Below are positions 32,958 to 42,250 of a stretch of 64,000 nucleotides of DNA, piece by piece. A program made the translations under genes and the position numbers. Source of the stretch: Paenibacillus_E violae (GTDB taxonomy: Bacteria; Bacillota; Bacilli; Paenibacillales; NBRC-103111); the NCBI RefSeq assembly GCF_032461945.1, contig NZ_JAWCUD010000009.1, forward strand, positions 1 through 64,000, in the 5' to 3' direction. Under the pieces are notes generated by a model. It saw nothing but the letters and a program-made list of their open reading frames with translations. It made no database searches and was not told the DNA's origin. Positions within the stretch are counted from its first letter, which is position 1; the number at the start of each line of letters is the position of its first letter.

Positions 32958-33203
32958 ATGGCAAGTTTAAATTTCTGGAGAGCAGAGGATTTAATTTATC
33001 AGGAGATTGGAAGAAGGGTTAAAAGCACAAGAAGGAGACGCGGGTTAACACAAACTGAATTTGGGATAAAAATAAACTTATCGAGATCGTCAATTGCAAA
33101 TATTGAGAGTGGTATTCAAAAAGTAACTATTCATTCTTTGTACCAGATTGGCTATGTATTAAAGGTTTCAATCTATGATTTACTTCCAGAAAATAAACAT
33201 TAA
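32958..33203 (+). CDS. Xre family regulator, beside tnsA
   Basis: 81 residues, one HTH_3 domain: RVKSTRRRRGLTQTEFGIKI, LSRSSIANIESGIQ and LYQIGYVLKVS. GGAGGAG lies eight bases before the ATG. Divergent from tnsA across 318 bp with two palindromes, and convergent with tniQ copy B. By position it controls transposase expression. Confidence 0.88.
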   Translation: MASLNFWRAEDLIYQEIGRRVKSTRRRRGLTQTEFGIKINLSRSSIANIESGIQKVTIHSLYQIGYVLKVSIYDLLPENKH

Positions 33204-33241
33204 TTATCTTAGTATAATCCCCCCCTTCAACTTATTGTTTA

Positions 33242-35023
33242 CTAAACATTAATTGTGTCTAGTGGCAGTTCTAATCCTACATTTGATAGGTATTCATTTA
33301 AACGCTCACTTCTTTCTAAAAGGTACCTATCTCCTGGGGCTGTTATGGAGTTAATTGGGAAAACCCCTATAGCCCCCAAAACCCTTAGTAATTTCTCACT
33401 TGAACCTATACTGTTATGTATTCGTACAATTTCTACGACAGCTACAAAATTCATTCGAAATTTACTGTAATCATTGATTGTTATCAATTGATGGTTTCCT
33501 GAGTTCATTGTCTTTTCAACATTTATGTACCCCTGCTTTACCCAGCGTTCAACTGAATTTCGTTTTACTTGTAAACGTTCAGATATCTCCTTTATACTGA
33601 TAAACCCATTTTGGAGGTATGATCTAATTTTTTTTTCATCAAAATGATATTTTGAAAGTCCTTGACCGTCAACTTTAGAACTTGCATTTATGTTACCCTG
33701 TAGTATTTCGTATAAAAAGTCAGCCATACTCAGTTCATAGTTGCCTGCTATTTGTGAGGCTCGGTAAAAACCTAAACTTCTTACTGTAATACCCATTGAC
33801 ATTTGGTTTTCAACTTTTTCAAGGATGGTGTGGATTTCCGCCTCGCTAAATTTCCAAAAAGGATTCCCGTCTACTGTAGGTCCAGAAATAGGAGTAATAA
33901 TATTTTTTTCTCTAAAGTAATCGATCTGGTCCAATCCAACTCCAAGTAATGTAGACGCTTGCTTCTTAGAGATACCACCAAACTGATTAGCTTTCTGTTC
34001 ACCTCTTAAAACTCTTGCAGATATTTTGGCAGATATTTTTTTATAACTATTATCATCCATTGCAATTTGTTTAGTGAATCCATTCTGCCAATGATTCATA
34101 AAATAATAGTCGACTTGTTCGTGGATAAAGGAAAATACATTATCATTAATATTTTCTTTTAGAATTTTGTTTATATTCCCAATGCTATTGTACCTATTGT
34201 TTGAAATTCGTAGTTGGTCAATAAACACAAAAAAATTATTCGGCCAATCCCAAAATAACCTAAATCCCTCATCAATTGCATTCGTAAGATTGCTTTGAAT
34301 CAAAAGCTTGGAGAAATTACTTTGTACATGGCTAACTTCTTTCCCATTAATCCACTTTGCTGAATTAATAATTAGGAGTAATAGGTGAAAAATACTAAGA
34401 TTATTAAGTTCAATATAATCATCGCTTACATAAGCTTTATTATTAAACCTGTCCGTAAGGTAACTAGAAAACAATGAATCCATACATATTACTTCTGAAT
34501 TTCTAAAATCAAATCCACATTTACAAAACAGTAATTCCTTTCTGTAAGGATCAATATTTCTTCCGCACTCCTTACAAAAGTCCACCATTAAGCATTTATG
34601 AGTTGGGCAAACTGTTAACAATGATATTTCCCAAATACTTTTGTGGAATTGTTCCATTTTAAAGCATTCGGGGCAAATTCTTTGTTTATTTAAACAAGTT
34701 CCCAAATGTCGGATTTGTTTTTTCATATTCTCTGATTGAATCTCTGTACTAATCTGATTAAATAACAACATTTGATCAAGTTTATATTGATCAACTCCTA
34801 GAAGGATACTTAACTCAAACAAATTAATATTTACTTCTTCATCTGGAATTAATATATTTTTTGTCTTATTATATTTTTTAAGTCCAACACTTTTGTAAAT
34901 TATCATACAATCAGGTTCAAGTAAATTCCTCTCAGATATCCTGAGAATGAATCCTCTCAAACTTTCCCCCTCCATTGGCTCTGAACGTTTCAAAAGGTAT
35001 TTATTTCTAACACTAAATTCCAT
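33242..35023 (-). CDS. tniQ: TniQ/TnsD family target-selection protein, copy B
   Basis: 593 residues. TniQ domain: SLRGFILRISERNL, then zinc ligands ICPEC, VCPTHKC, FCKECG and FCKCG (about 115-170). C-terminal helix-turn-helix units ISKKQASTLLGVGLDQIDYF and ISIKEISERLQVKRNSVERW. Same architecture as copy A but low similarity outside the motifs, so they are old paralogues. It is the gene nearest the predicted transposon end next to nrdJ, so I infer it may recognise the 3' end of nrdJ as TnsD recognises glmS. Confidence 0.87.
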   Translation of the reverse strand: MEFSVRNKYLLKRSEPMEGESLRGFILRISERNLLEPDCMIIYKSVGLKKYNKTKNILIPDEEVNINLFELSILLGVDQYKLDQMLLFNQISTEIQSENMKKQIRHLGTCLNKQRICPECFKMEQFHKSIWEISLLTVCPTHKCLMVDFCKECGRNIDPYRKELLFCKCGFDFRNSEVICMDSLFSSYLTDRFNNKAYVSDDYIELNNLSIFHLLLLIINSAKWINGKEVSHVQSNFSKLLIQSNLTNAIDEGFRLFWDWPNNFFVFIDQLRISNNRYNSIGNINKILKENINDNVFSFIHEQVDYYFMNHWQNGFTKQIAMDDNSYKKISAKISARVLRGEQKANQFGGISKKQASTLLGVGLDQIDYFREKNIITPISGPTVDGNPFWKFSEAEIHTILEKVENQMSMGITVRSLGFYRASQIAGNYELSMADFLYEILQGNINASSKVDGQGLSKYHFDEKKIRSYLQNGFISIKEISERLQVKRNSVERWVKQGYINVEKTMNSGNHQLITINDYSKFRMNFVAVVEIVRIHNSIGSSEKLLRVLGAIGVFPINSITAPGDRYLLERSERLNEYLSNVGLELPLDTINV

Positions 35024-35079
35024 GCTACCGACAGCTCCTTCTTAAATTTTATTTTTAATTCTGTATATCCATGATCAAC

Positions 35080-35238
35080 AAACTATAAACATCCAAAGCC
35101 AAAAATGGCCAAGATACATAATGAGTATCTTAGCCATTTTGAATTTGCATATTTATGCATTTTTTTGTATGGAGGTTTTTTTGAAAAAATACCTACAGTA
35201 ATATTTGGAACATTTACAGTTTATTATGAAAAATCACA
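35080..35238. mobile_element. Predicted tniQ-proximal end of the Tn7-like element
   Basis: Read inward from 35238 the end is TGTGATTTTTCATAATAAAC; Tn7 ends also begin TGT. Inside are related motifs in inverted order, AAACTATAAACATCC (35080-35094) and GGAACATTTACAGTTT (35207-35222), possible TnsB sites. A palindrome AAAATGGC...GCCATTTT lies at 35102-35140. The end directly follows the T tract of the nrdJ terminator. The partner end was not found, so this is a prediction. Confidence 0.5.
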
Positions 35239-35270
35239 AAAAAAACCAGGGGCTCCCGCCCCTGGTCCTC
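35238..35270 (-). terminator. Intrinsic terminator of nrdJ
   Basis: On the minus strand CCAGGGGC-GGGA-GCCCCTGG followed by eight T residues. A perfect 8-bp GC-rich stem. Confidence 0.9.
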
Positions 35271-37922
35271 TTATGAGCAGCGACTGTAGCCACAGTTCGC
35301 GCAATTCTTACACCCTTCGCTGTTAATCAGCGAAGCGGAACCGCAAGACGGGCACAAGTCCTTCGTCGCGGCGCTAGCAGCGTTGCTGCCATGCGCGCTA
35401 TGTGCGGTGTGCCCGCTAACAGCAGCCACCGGTGCCGGAGCTGGCGCATCCAGCACTTCACTCGTCGCGGTCACGTAGTTCCGCGCGTCGTCTTGCTCGT
35501 TCATCACTTCGTCGTGCTGCTCGAGCGCTTTGGCAACCGCGTCAGCGATCGACTCGACACGGTTCGTGCCAAATCCAATGGCGCCGGAGCCGCCAATGCC
35601 TTTCAAGTGCTTCACGAGCAGCTTCACTTTGTCCCCATGGTCGCCGTAACGCAAGAACAACGAGCACACGCGGCCAAGTGCTTCAGACATCGCAAAAACG
35701 TCTGATCCGGCTTTCCCCACGTTGAGGAATATTTCACTCGGCGTTCCGTTCATATCATTAATCGTAATATACGCCATGCCGAATGGAGTATTCACTTTAT
35801 AGGTTGCGCCTCGCAGAATTTGCGGGCGGCGCTTATATTGCTTATCGAAAACTTGCTCTGTTTTGGCGTCAACATTAACCGCAAGCTTGCCTGAAAGATT
35901 CGTTAAGCTGGCTTCTTCTTTCACAGCTTCCGCAGCTACAGCAACAGGTGCTGCTTCTGCCTTCTCAACTTTCTTCTCCTCTTTCTTGTCTGAACTTGTG
36001 CTAAGAACTTGCACATCACGGCTTCCATCACGGTAGATGGTAACGCCTTTACAACCCAAATCAAAAGCCAATTCATACAACCGTTTGGTCTCTTCAACTG
36101 TGAAATCGGATGGGCAATTCGCTGTTTTGGAGATCGAGCTGTCAACCCATTTCTGGATCGCTGCTTGTGCTCGAATATGATCTTCAGCCGTTAAGGTCAT
36201 GGAAGTTACAAAGTAATCCGGCAATTCCTGATTCGGATTAGCGTCCTTCCATTCTTGAGCAATCGGCACATATTGTTTATCAAAGCCCAGACGGCTTTGA
36301 CGGAAATATTCAAAGGCAAAATACGGCTCAATCCCCGTCGAAGTGCCAACCATCGTCCCTGTGCTTCCCGTCGGAGCCTGCGTGATGACCGTTACGTTGC
36401 GCATTCCGCTGTTCTTAATGGCTTCGCCAACTTCCGGGAATACCTTGGTCATATTTTTCATAAAGCCGCTTTCCAGGAACTTATCTGCAACAAACGCTTG
36501 GAAAGATCCTTTTTCAGAGGCGATTTCCGCTGATGCCAGATAAGCTTCTCTTGCCATGAAGCCGTAGATTTTGTCCAAAAATGCTAAGGATTCCGGACTG
36601 CCGTAACGAATTTTCAACTTAATCATTAGTTCCGCCAAGCCCATTGATCCTAAGCCTACGCGGCGTTCCTTCTGTTGATTCTCACGGTTTTCTTCAAAAT
36701 GATAAGGCGTTTTGTCAATGACATTATCAAGGAAACGCGTCGAGTAGCGAACAACCGTAGCCAGATCAACCCAATCAACATCATGTTTCTCTGCATCATA
36801 AAATTTGGATAAGTTAATCGCCGACAAGTTGCAAACTCCCCAAGCCGGAAGCCCCTGCTCCCCACACGGATTCGTACAAATAATCGGATTGAAATACCAG
36901 CTATTCGACATTTGGTTGTAGTATTCCATGAACACAACACCAGGCTCAGCCGATTTCCAAGCGGACTCAATAATCGTGTGCCACACCTCACGAGCTCTTA
37001 CTGTGCGGTAAGGCTTGACGGCTTTGCCAAGTTGTTTCCAAGCTTCCAAATTGCCGTCCCATTTCTCGTTATATTCAGGATCCGTCGTATCCGGGAAAAC
37101 GAGTTCCCACTCCAAATCTTCCTTCACGGCCTTCATAAATCCATTGCTTACGCAAACGGATAAATTGGCATTGGTGATTTGTCCCATCGTTGACTTCACC
37201 GTAATGAAATCTTCCAGATCAGGATGCCAGTCATTGATCATCAGCATGAGTGCGCCACGACGGCTTCCGCCTTGCTCAATCAGACCTGTTGTATAGCTAA
37301 ACAAGCCGCCCCAAGATACAGCACCGCTCGAAGAGCCGTTAACTCCTTTGACAACGGAACGGCGTGGTCGAAGGGAAGACAGATTGATTCCCACACCACC
37401 GCCGCGTGACATGATTTCCGTCATTTCTGAAAGTGTGCTCATAATGCCGCCACGGCTATCGTGAGGAGATGGGATCACATAACAGTTGAACAACGTTAAC
37501 TCGTCGCTTGCATCCGCTCCTGCTGCAATTCGTCCACCTGGAACAAGTTTCCAATCATCCAAAATATATCTGAATTTCTCCGTCCATTCCTTGCGTTTCT
37601 CGGGTGTCGTTTCCACGGATGCCATGGCTCCGGCCAAACGATCCCACATTTCTTCCGGTGTCTTTTCTATGTTTAATGTAAGCTTCTCAACTGCAGATTT
37701 GACTGTCTCGCCACTGCGTGTTCTTACTTGCACGATGTCGCCTTCACGGCTAATTATTTCGCCTACTTCTTTGGCTGGGAATTTGGGATCATCCTTCGTC
37801 AATACGAGTACGGTGTCTCCCACTTTAGCAAAGCTCGTATCCGCATTCTTAAGCGCATAGCGATCCAAAAATATTTTCTCGCTTAACCCTTCCAGCCTCT
37901 TACCTGATTGCGAAATCCCCAT
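35271..37922 (-). CDS. nrdJ: Adenosylcobalamin-dependent (class II) ribonucleotide reductase
   Basis: 883 residues from ATG 37922 (GGGAGG ten bases upstream; TTG 37940 is weaker). Catalytic landmarks: FNCYVIPSPHDSRGGIM near residue 144, the finger-loop region NPCGEQGLPAWGVCNLSAIN near 350 with the active-site Cys set, and QAPTGSTGTMVGTSTGIEPY near 510. The C-terminus carries a four-Cys zinc-like site CPSCGS/CKNCANCG and the redox Cys. Reduces ribonucleotides to deoxyribonucleotides using coenzyme B12, without oxygen demand. The 3' end lies 32 bp from the predicted transposon end. Confidence 0.95.
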   Translation of the reverse strand: MGISQSGKRLEGLSEKIFLDRYALKNADTSFAKVGDTVLVLTKDDPKFPAKEVGEIISREGDIVQVRTRSGETVKSAVEKLTLNIEKTPEEMWDRLAGAMASVETTPEKRKEWTEKFRYILDDWKLVPGGRIAAGADASDELTLFNCYVIPSPHDSRGGIMSTLSEMTEIMSRGGGVGINLSSLRPRRSVVKGVNGSSSGAVSWGGLFSYTTGLIEQGGSRRGALMLMINDWHPDLEDFITVKSTMGQITNANLSVCVSNGFMKAVKEDLEWELVFPDTTDPEYNEKWDGNLEAWKQLGKAVKPYRTVRAREVWHTIIESAWKSAEPGVVFMEYYNQMSNSWYFNPIICTNPCGEQGLPAWGVCNLSAINLSKFYDAEKHDVDWVDLATVVRYSTRFLDNVIDKTPYHFEENRENQQKERRVGLGSMGLAELMIKLKIRYGSPESLAFLDKIYGFMAREAYLASAEIASEKGSFQAFVADKFLESGFMKNMTKVFPEVGEAIKNSGMRNVTVITQAPTGSTGTMVGTSTGIEPYFAFEYFRQSRLGFDKQYVPIAQEWKDANPNQELPDYFVTSMTLTAEDHIRAQAAIQKWVDSSISKTANCPSDFTVEETKRLYELAFDLGCKGVTIYRDGSRDVQVLSTSSDKKEEKKVEKAEAAPVAVAAEAVKEEASLTNLSGKLAVNVDAKTEQVFDKQYKRRPQILRGATYKVNTPFGMAYITINDMNGTPSEIFLNVGKAGSDVFAMSEALGRVCSLFLRYGDHGDKVKLLVKHLKGIGGSGAIGFGTNRVESIADAVAKALEQHDEVMNEQDDARNYVTATSEVLDAPAPAPVAAVSGHTAHSAHGSNAASAATKDLCPSCGSASLINSEGCKNCANCGYSRCS

Positions 37923-38198
37923 TGATAAATGCCCTCCCAATAAGCTACAGATTCAGCTCCAACTAAATTGAAAATTACAATATCTGGTGTGAGAAATCCA
38001 TTATACAACACTAGATATGGACCTTCGAATGGCCAAAGGACCAATTTTGTTTAATAAAACAAGTAAATATCGCTTTAGCTAGAATTTCCTCGAAATCTCT
38101 CTTTATTTTATAGAAAGCGAGCTGGCGGTTCGTTGCTTTTGACGATAGCGGATTCCTCTGCTAACCTGTATTTAGGATACCACAATTCGCTCAACTTT
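37923..38198. other. Divergent intergenic region nrdJ-dat
   Basis: No gene. I looked for a cobalamin riboswitch upstream of nrdJ and saw no B12 box. The only site I can support is the LexA-type box at 38199-38212. Confidence 0.5.
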
Positions 38199-38212
38199 AG
38201 AACATTTGTTCG
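38199..38212. promoter_or_regulatory. LexA (SOS) box candidate
   Basis: AGAACATTTGTTCG; on the other strand CGAACAAATGTTCT, one mismatch from the Bacillales consensus CGAAC-N4-GTTCG. It lies 33 bases before the dat start and 277 bases before nrdJ. SOS control of nrdJ would be logical; control of dat would not be expected. Confidence 0.4.
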
Positions 38213-38244
38213 TTATTTATTTTTCCTAAGGAGAGGTTAGAGAC

Positions 38245-39072
38245 ATGTATTTTTATAAAAATGAATTTATGAATAAAGATGATATTCAGCTCTCGCCCGA
38301 TGATCGCGGTTATTATTTCGGAGACGGTATTTATGAAGTTTTCCGTGTCTATCGGGGCCAACTGTATGAGCAAGACGCCCATATGCAGAGGCTTCAAAGA
38401 ACCGCCAGCGAGGTGCGGCTTACCCTCCCTTATACCATCGAAAAAATCGGTCAAATTCTCACAGAGCTGGTGGACAAAAATAAGCTGATCGAAGGCACCT
38501 TATATCTGCAAATCACCCGAGGGGAAGCTCCACGCGCGCATCCGTTTCCGACTCAGGCAGAACCGATCATGCTGGCCTATTGCACGGAAGTCCCTAGACC
38601 AACGGCAACCATACATAACGGGATTAAAGCTATTACGTTTGCCGATATTCGCTGGTTAAGATGCGATCTCAAAACGCTCAATCTGCTGCCCAACGTCATG
38701 GCCAAGCAAGCAGCGCTCGATCACGGCGTGCAGGAGGTTGTACTGCATCGAGAAGGTACGGTGACGGAGTGCAGCGCATCTAACCTGATGATGATCAAGG
38801 ATGGCGTGCTTTATACGCATCCTGCGAATCATTTGATTTTGCACGGTATCACCCGAGCAGTCGTATTGCGTTTAGCTGGAGCTTTGGAAATACCGGTTAA
38901 AGAAGAGGCTTTTACGACGAAACAGCTTATGGCGGCTGACGAAGCCTTTATTACAGGAACAACGGTAGAAATAACGCCAATTCTGGAAGTGGATGGCCTC
39001 ACGATTGGAGCCGGCACGCCAGGGGCATATACCCGCAAGCTGCAAGAGGAGTTTGTTCGCACGTTCTCGTAA
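38245..39072 (+). CDS. dat: D-alanine aminotransferase
   Basis: 275 residues, PLP fold type IV. DDRGYYFGDGIYEVFRVY near residue 19 is the family start, the PLP lysine is in RCDLKTLNLLPNV near residue 145, and EVVLHREGTVTECSASNL plus the FITGTTVEITPI block match D-amino acid transaminases rather than branched-chain enzymes. Interconverts D-alanine and D-glutamate for the cell wall. AAGGAGAGG lies eight bases upstream. Confidence 0.93.
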   Translation: MYFYKNEFMNKDDIQLSPDDRGYYFGDGIYEVFRVYRGQLYEQDAHMQRLQRTASEVRLTLPYTIEKIGQILTELVDKNKLIEGTLYLQITRGEAPRAHPFPTQAEPIMLAYCTEVPRPTATIHNGIKAITFADIRWLRCDLKTLNLLPNVMAKQAALDHGVQEVVLHREGTVTECSASNLMMIKDGVLYTHPANHLILHGITRAVVLRLAGALEIPVKEEAFTTKQLMAADEAFITGTTVEITPILEVDGLTIGAGTPGAYTRKLQEEFVRTFS

Positions 39073-39077
39073 TCAGC

Positions 39078-39109
39078 AAAAAACCTAAGGCATCTGCCTT
39101 AGGTTTTTT
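39078..39109 (+). terminator. Terminator of dat
   Basis: AAAAAACCTAAGGCA pairs with TGCCTTAGGTTTTTT, followed by A; T tract on the plus strand. Confidence 0.85.
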
Positions 39110-39123
39110 AAATCCTCACACGA

Positions 39124-39301
39124 GGAACGCCAGGGCGCTATTTCAGCGAAATCCACCGTGTGTAGCGACGGAAGGGAACTCCAGGCCGTTATTTCGGAGC
39201 TTTCATACGAATATGCCCGCATTTTCCAGAAATAAGACCCTGGAGTTCCGTTCAAGTCCCCCGACAACTACTTTACCCCTAAATAGCGTCCTGTAGTTCC
39301 C
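39124..39301. repeat. Cluster of four 20-bp modules in two orientations
   Basis: GGAACGCCAGGGCGCTATTTC (from 39124) and GGAACTCCAGGCCGTTATTT (39175) point one way; GAAATAAGACCCTGGAGTTC (39229) and AAATAGCGTCCTGTAGTTCC (39281) point the other. Together they make nested inverted repeats in the 290-bp gap between dat and lipM. No gene here; the small frame 39085-39267 is not convincing. Confidence 0.65.
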
Positions 39302-39361
39302 CTATTTCCCCCTATCCTACTGGTTCAGCTACCCAAGCTTAGCAAACCCCACGCCTCACCA

Positions 39362-40201
39362 TTATCGCCGAAAGTTCCACTCATCCGTCCCATACTTCTC
39401 TTGCACAAGACGATTGGTCAATTCGATCTCAAACGGTGTCAACGAGTCCTCAACCAGCTTCACACCTAAACCGAGACCAATTTCACGGCGGAACGCTTCT
39501 TCAACTTGCCCCAAGGTAACGGCTTCTTTCCCCTGCGCCCGCAGCAGCTCGTTAATCGCCACCGCTTTTTTCGAAAAACTCTTCTTCATCCGCTCTGCCA
39601 CCTTCTCATTAGAGAAACGCAGCATACGGAACAGTTGATCCGTATCCATATCCAGCAGAATCGAGCCGTGCTGCAGCACGACGTTCTTTTGCCGTACCTG
39701 CGCGCTGCCGGCGACTTTACGCCCCTCAACCACGAGCTCATACCAGGATGGAGAATCGAAACAAGCGGCTGAGCCTGCCGATGCATATTTCTCTTTCTCC
39801 TCATCGCTTGCAAGCTGCACCATTTCAGCGTTAAGTCCTAACGCACGGAAACCTTGCAGCAGCCCCTCGCTCAAGACGCGGTAAGCATCCGTCACATTTC
39901 GGGGAATGCCCGGATAATCCTCGGCTACAATAATGCTGTAGGTCAGCTCCTTATCATGCAGAACCGCTCTGCCTCCTGTTGGGCGGCGTACGAAACCAAT
40001 CCCTTCATTGGCCACGGCCTCCTGATCGACCTCGGCTGCTTTTTGGAAATAACCGATCGACAGGGTTGCTGGATTCCATCCATAAAAACGCACCGTAGGA
40101 GGGACGATTCCCTCGCTATGAGCGGTCAAAATCGCTTCATCTAAAGCCATATTTTCAGCAGGAGAACGATCTCCCGTATGTATAAATCGCCATGCCGTCA
40201 T
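39362..40201 (-). CDS. lipM: Octanoyl-[GcvH]:protein transferase LipM
   Basis: 279 residues from ATG 40201 (AAGGGTGA nine bases upstream). RRPTGGRAVLHDKELTYSI near residue 72 and the catalytic Cys block ACFDSPSWYELVVEGRKVAG near 145 distinguish LipM from ligases. It moves octanoyl groups from acyl carrier protein to GcvH, the first step of lipoate synthesis in Bacillales. Divergent from yqhH, the same neighbourhood as in Bacillus subtilis yqhM/yqhH. Confidence 0.9.
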   Translation of the reverse strand: MTAWRFIHTGDRSPAENMALDEAILTAHSEGIVPPTVRFYGWNPATLSIGYFQKAAEVDQEAVANEGIGFVRRPTGGRAVLHDKELTYSIIVAEDYPGIPRNVTDAYRVLSEGLLQGFRALGLNAEMVQLASDEEKEKYASAGSAACFDSPSWYELVVEGRKVAGSAQVRQKNVVLQHGSILLDMDTDQLFRMLRFSNEKVAERMKKSFSKKAVAINELLRAQGKEAVTLGQVEEAFRREIGLGLGVKLVEDSLTPFEIELTNRLVQEKYGTDEWNFRR

Positions 40202-40459
40202 CAAAATCTTCACCCTTTCTTTCCAACCATGCTTGTCAAAAGACAACCTCTATCATACCACATAACCGCCTTAAGTTACGATTCCTCTCCCTCTCCAAGC
40301 TCCCGCCCTGATCCCCTCATCTGTTTTACCATGGAAAAAGTTATGAAAGCGCCTCTTATGGACATACTAACACGTATTCGGCGTTTAGCGCCCGTGCTTC
40401 ATACAAGCTTAGGTTCACGAAGTCAGTTTTCTTATGAAAACTCTTAGGAGGGCACAACG

Positions 40460-42250
40460 ATGCGTCAACATGAACAGCAAGAGAACATTCGCCCCATTCA
40501 TCATCGGTTGGACATGCACTTTGAGAGGGACTGGTTTACTGAGCTGGATCATCGTGTGCGCGGAGGAGGGCCGTGGGACGATTGGACTTTGTACCAGCTC
40601 GCCTACGAATCGGAAGAGTCGGGGCTTATTTCTACGTTTGATGAAATGCAGTGCCTTCCTCATCTGGGGCAGCTTGAGCCTATGGCTCATCAGATAGAGA
40701 CAGCGAAGCGAGTACTTAATGAAATGCGCGGTCGAGCCATCTTGGCCGATGAGGTGGGACTCGGGAAAACGATTGAGGCTGGGTTGATTTTAAAAGAATA
40801 CATGATCCGCGGGTTAGTCCGCAAAACCCTTATTCTGGTGCCGGCATCCCTTGTCCTGCAATGGGTCCGTGAATTAAACACCAAATTCGGCATTCCAGCC
40901 ATCGCCCATAAAAAAGCGTACATGTGGCAGCAAAGTGACATTATCGTTGCCTCCATGGACACCGCCAAACGCGATCCTCACCGGGAAATCGTGATGGGCC
41001 TGGAATACGATATGCTGATCGTCGATGAAGCTCATAAATTAAAAAATAAAAAAACGACCAACTACACCTTCGTCAATGAGCTGCGCAAAAAATATTGCCT
41101 GCTGCTCACCGCCACACCGGTTCAGAATGATTTGAAAGAGCTTTATAATCTCATCACCCTGCTCAAGCCCGGTCAACTCGGTGTTCACAGCTCCTTTAAG
41201 TCCAATTTTGTTGTCGGCAAAAGGATCCCGAAAAATGAGATTCAGCTGCAGCAGGAGCTGTCCAAGGTGATGATCCGAAATCGTCGTGGCGACGGCGGTG
41301 TTCATTACACCAAGCGGGTGGTGAAAAATATCCCGCTGACGCTTTCACCAGACGAGCAGGCGCTCTATGACGGCGTCACCAATTTCGTCCGAACGCGGTA
41401 TGCAGAGAGCTCCGGCGATTTAAACAGCATGCTTTCGCTCATCACCCTCCAGCGCGAGGTCTGCTCCTCCAGGGATGCCGTCTTCATTACGCTCGTGAAT
41501 TTGTTCAAAAAAACAGCGGAAGATTCGCCTGTACGCGCCAAAATATGGGAGCTTGTCGAGCTGATCCGCAGCATCAAATCGAATAGCAAAGCGGAAACCA
41601 CCATGAAGCTCGTTCAAGAGATTAATGATAAAGTCATCATTTTCACGGAGTATCGCGCTTCCCAGGAGTATCTGCTCAACTACTTGAAAGAACATAAAAT
41701 TACAGCGGTCCCCTATCGCGGCGGCATGAACCGTGGCAAAAAAGATTGGATGATGGATTTATTCCGCAATCGCGTACAAGTGCTTGTTGCGACGGAAGCT
41801 GGCGGCGAGGGAATTAATCTGCAATTTTGCCATAACATGATTAATTTTGACCTGCCGTGGAACCCGATGCGCGTGGAACAACGGATTGGCCGTGTGCATC
41901 GACTTGGCCAGACGCATGATGTGAACATCTATAATCTATCGACAAATAATACGATTGAAGAGCACATTCTTTCTTTGCTGCATGAGAAAATCAATATGTT
42001 TGAGATGGTTATCGGGCAGCTCGATACCATTTTGGAGAAAATCGAGAAGAAGGGATCTCTTGAAACCTCGTTATTCCGCATGGTGATGGAAGCAGGGTCA
42101 CGCGAGGATATTCGCAGGAAAATCGACGAGCTGGGTCATTCTTTTACCGAAATCAAAGAAGAAATCGAACACAATCCCGTGTATGGAACTGAGTTTCAAC
42201 ATATCCTTGATGCCGTAGGCGGCGCGCAAAGCGGTGAGGTCAGACCATGA
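40460..42250 (+). CDS. yqhH: SNF2-type helicase, YqhH family
   Basis: 596 residues. Motif I DEVGLGKTIEAGLIL near residue 97, motif Ia LVPASLVLQW, DEAH box VDEAHKLKN near 190, motif III LTATPVQND, and the C-terminal helicase half with VATEAGGEGINLQ and QRIGRVHRLGQ. SNF2/RapA-like ATPases translocate on double-stranded DNA; the role of YqhH is not established. GGAGGG lies before the ATG, and the stop overlaps the yqhG start (ATGA). Confidence 0.92.
   Translation: MRQHEQQENIRPIHHRLDMHFERDWFTELDHRVRGGGPWDDWTLYQLAYESEESGLISTFDEMQCLPHLGQLEPMAHQIETAKRVLNEMRGRAILADEVGLGKTIEAGLILKEYMIRGLVRKTLILVPASLVLQWVRELNTKFGIPAIAHKKAYMWQQSDIIVASMDTAKRDPHREIVMGLEYDMLIVDEAHKLKNKKTTNYTFVNELRKKYCLLLTATPVQNDLKELYNLITLLKPGQLGVHSSFKSNFVVGKRIPKNEIQLQQELSKVMIRNRRGDGGVHYTKRVVKNIPLTLSPDEQALYDGVTNFVRTRYAESSGDLNSMLSLITLQREVCSSRDAVFITLVNLFKKTAEDSPVRAKIWELVELIRSIKSNSKAETTMKLVQEINDKVIIFTEYRASQEYLLNYLKEHKITAVPYRGGMNRGKKDWMMDLFRNRVQVLVATEAGGEGINLQFCHNMINFDLPWNPMRVEQRIGRVHRLGQTHDVNIYNLSTNNTIEEHILSLLHEKINMFEMVIGQLDTILEKIEKKGSLETSLFRMVMEAGSREDIRRKIDELGHSFTEIKEEIEHNPVYGTEFQHILDAVGGAQSGEVRP

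Noticed and set aside
28794..35023. Left end of the transposon directly after tnsC
   Set aside because: TGTGAATTAATTAG occurs beside the tnsC stop, but only 44 bases separate it from the sigK piece and no repeat sites are present.
24174..35270. CRISPR-associated transposon
   Set aside because: Two TniQ proteins recall CAST systems, but there is no cas gene and no CRISPR array in or near the region; the TniQ proteins are long and of the TnsD type.
37923..38240. Cobalamin riboswitch upstream of nrdJ
   Set aside because: No B12 box or matching structure was seen; control by B12 is not supported.
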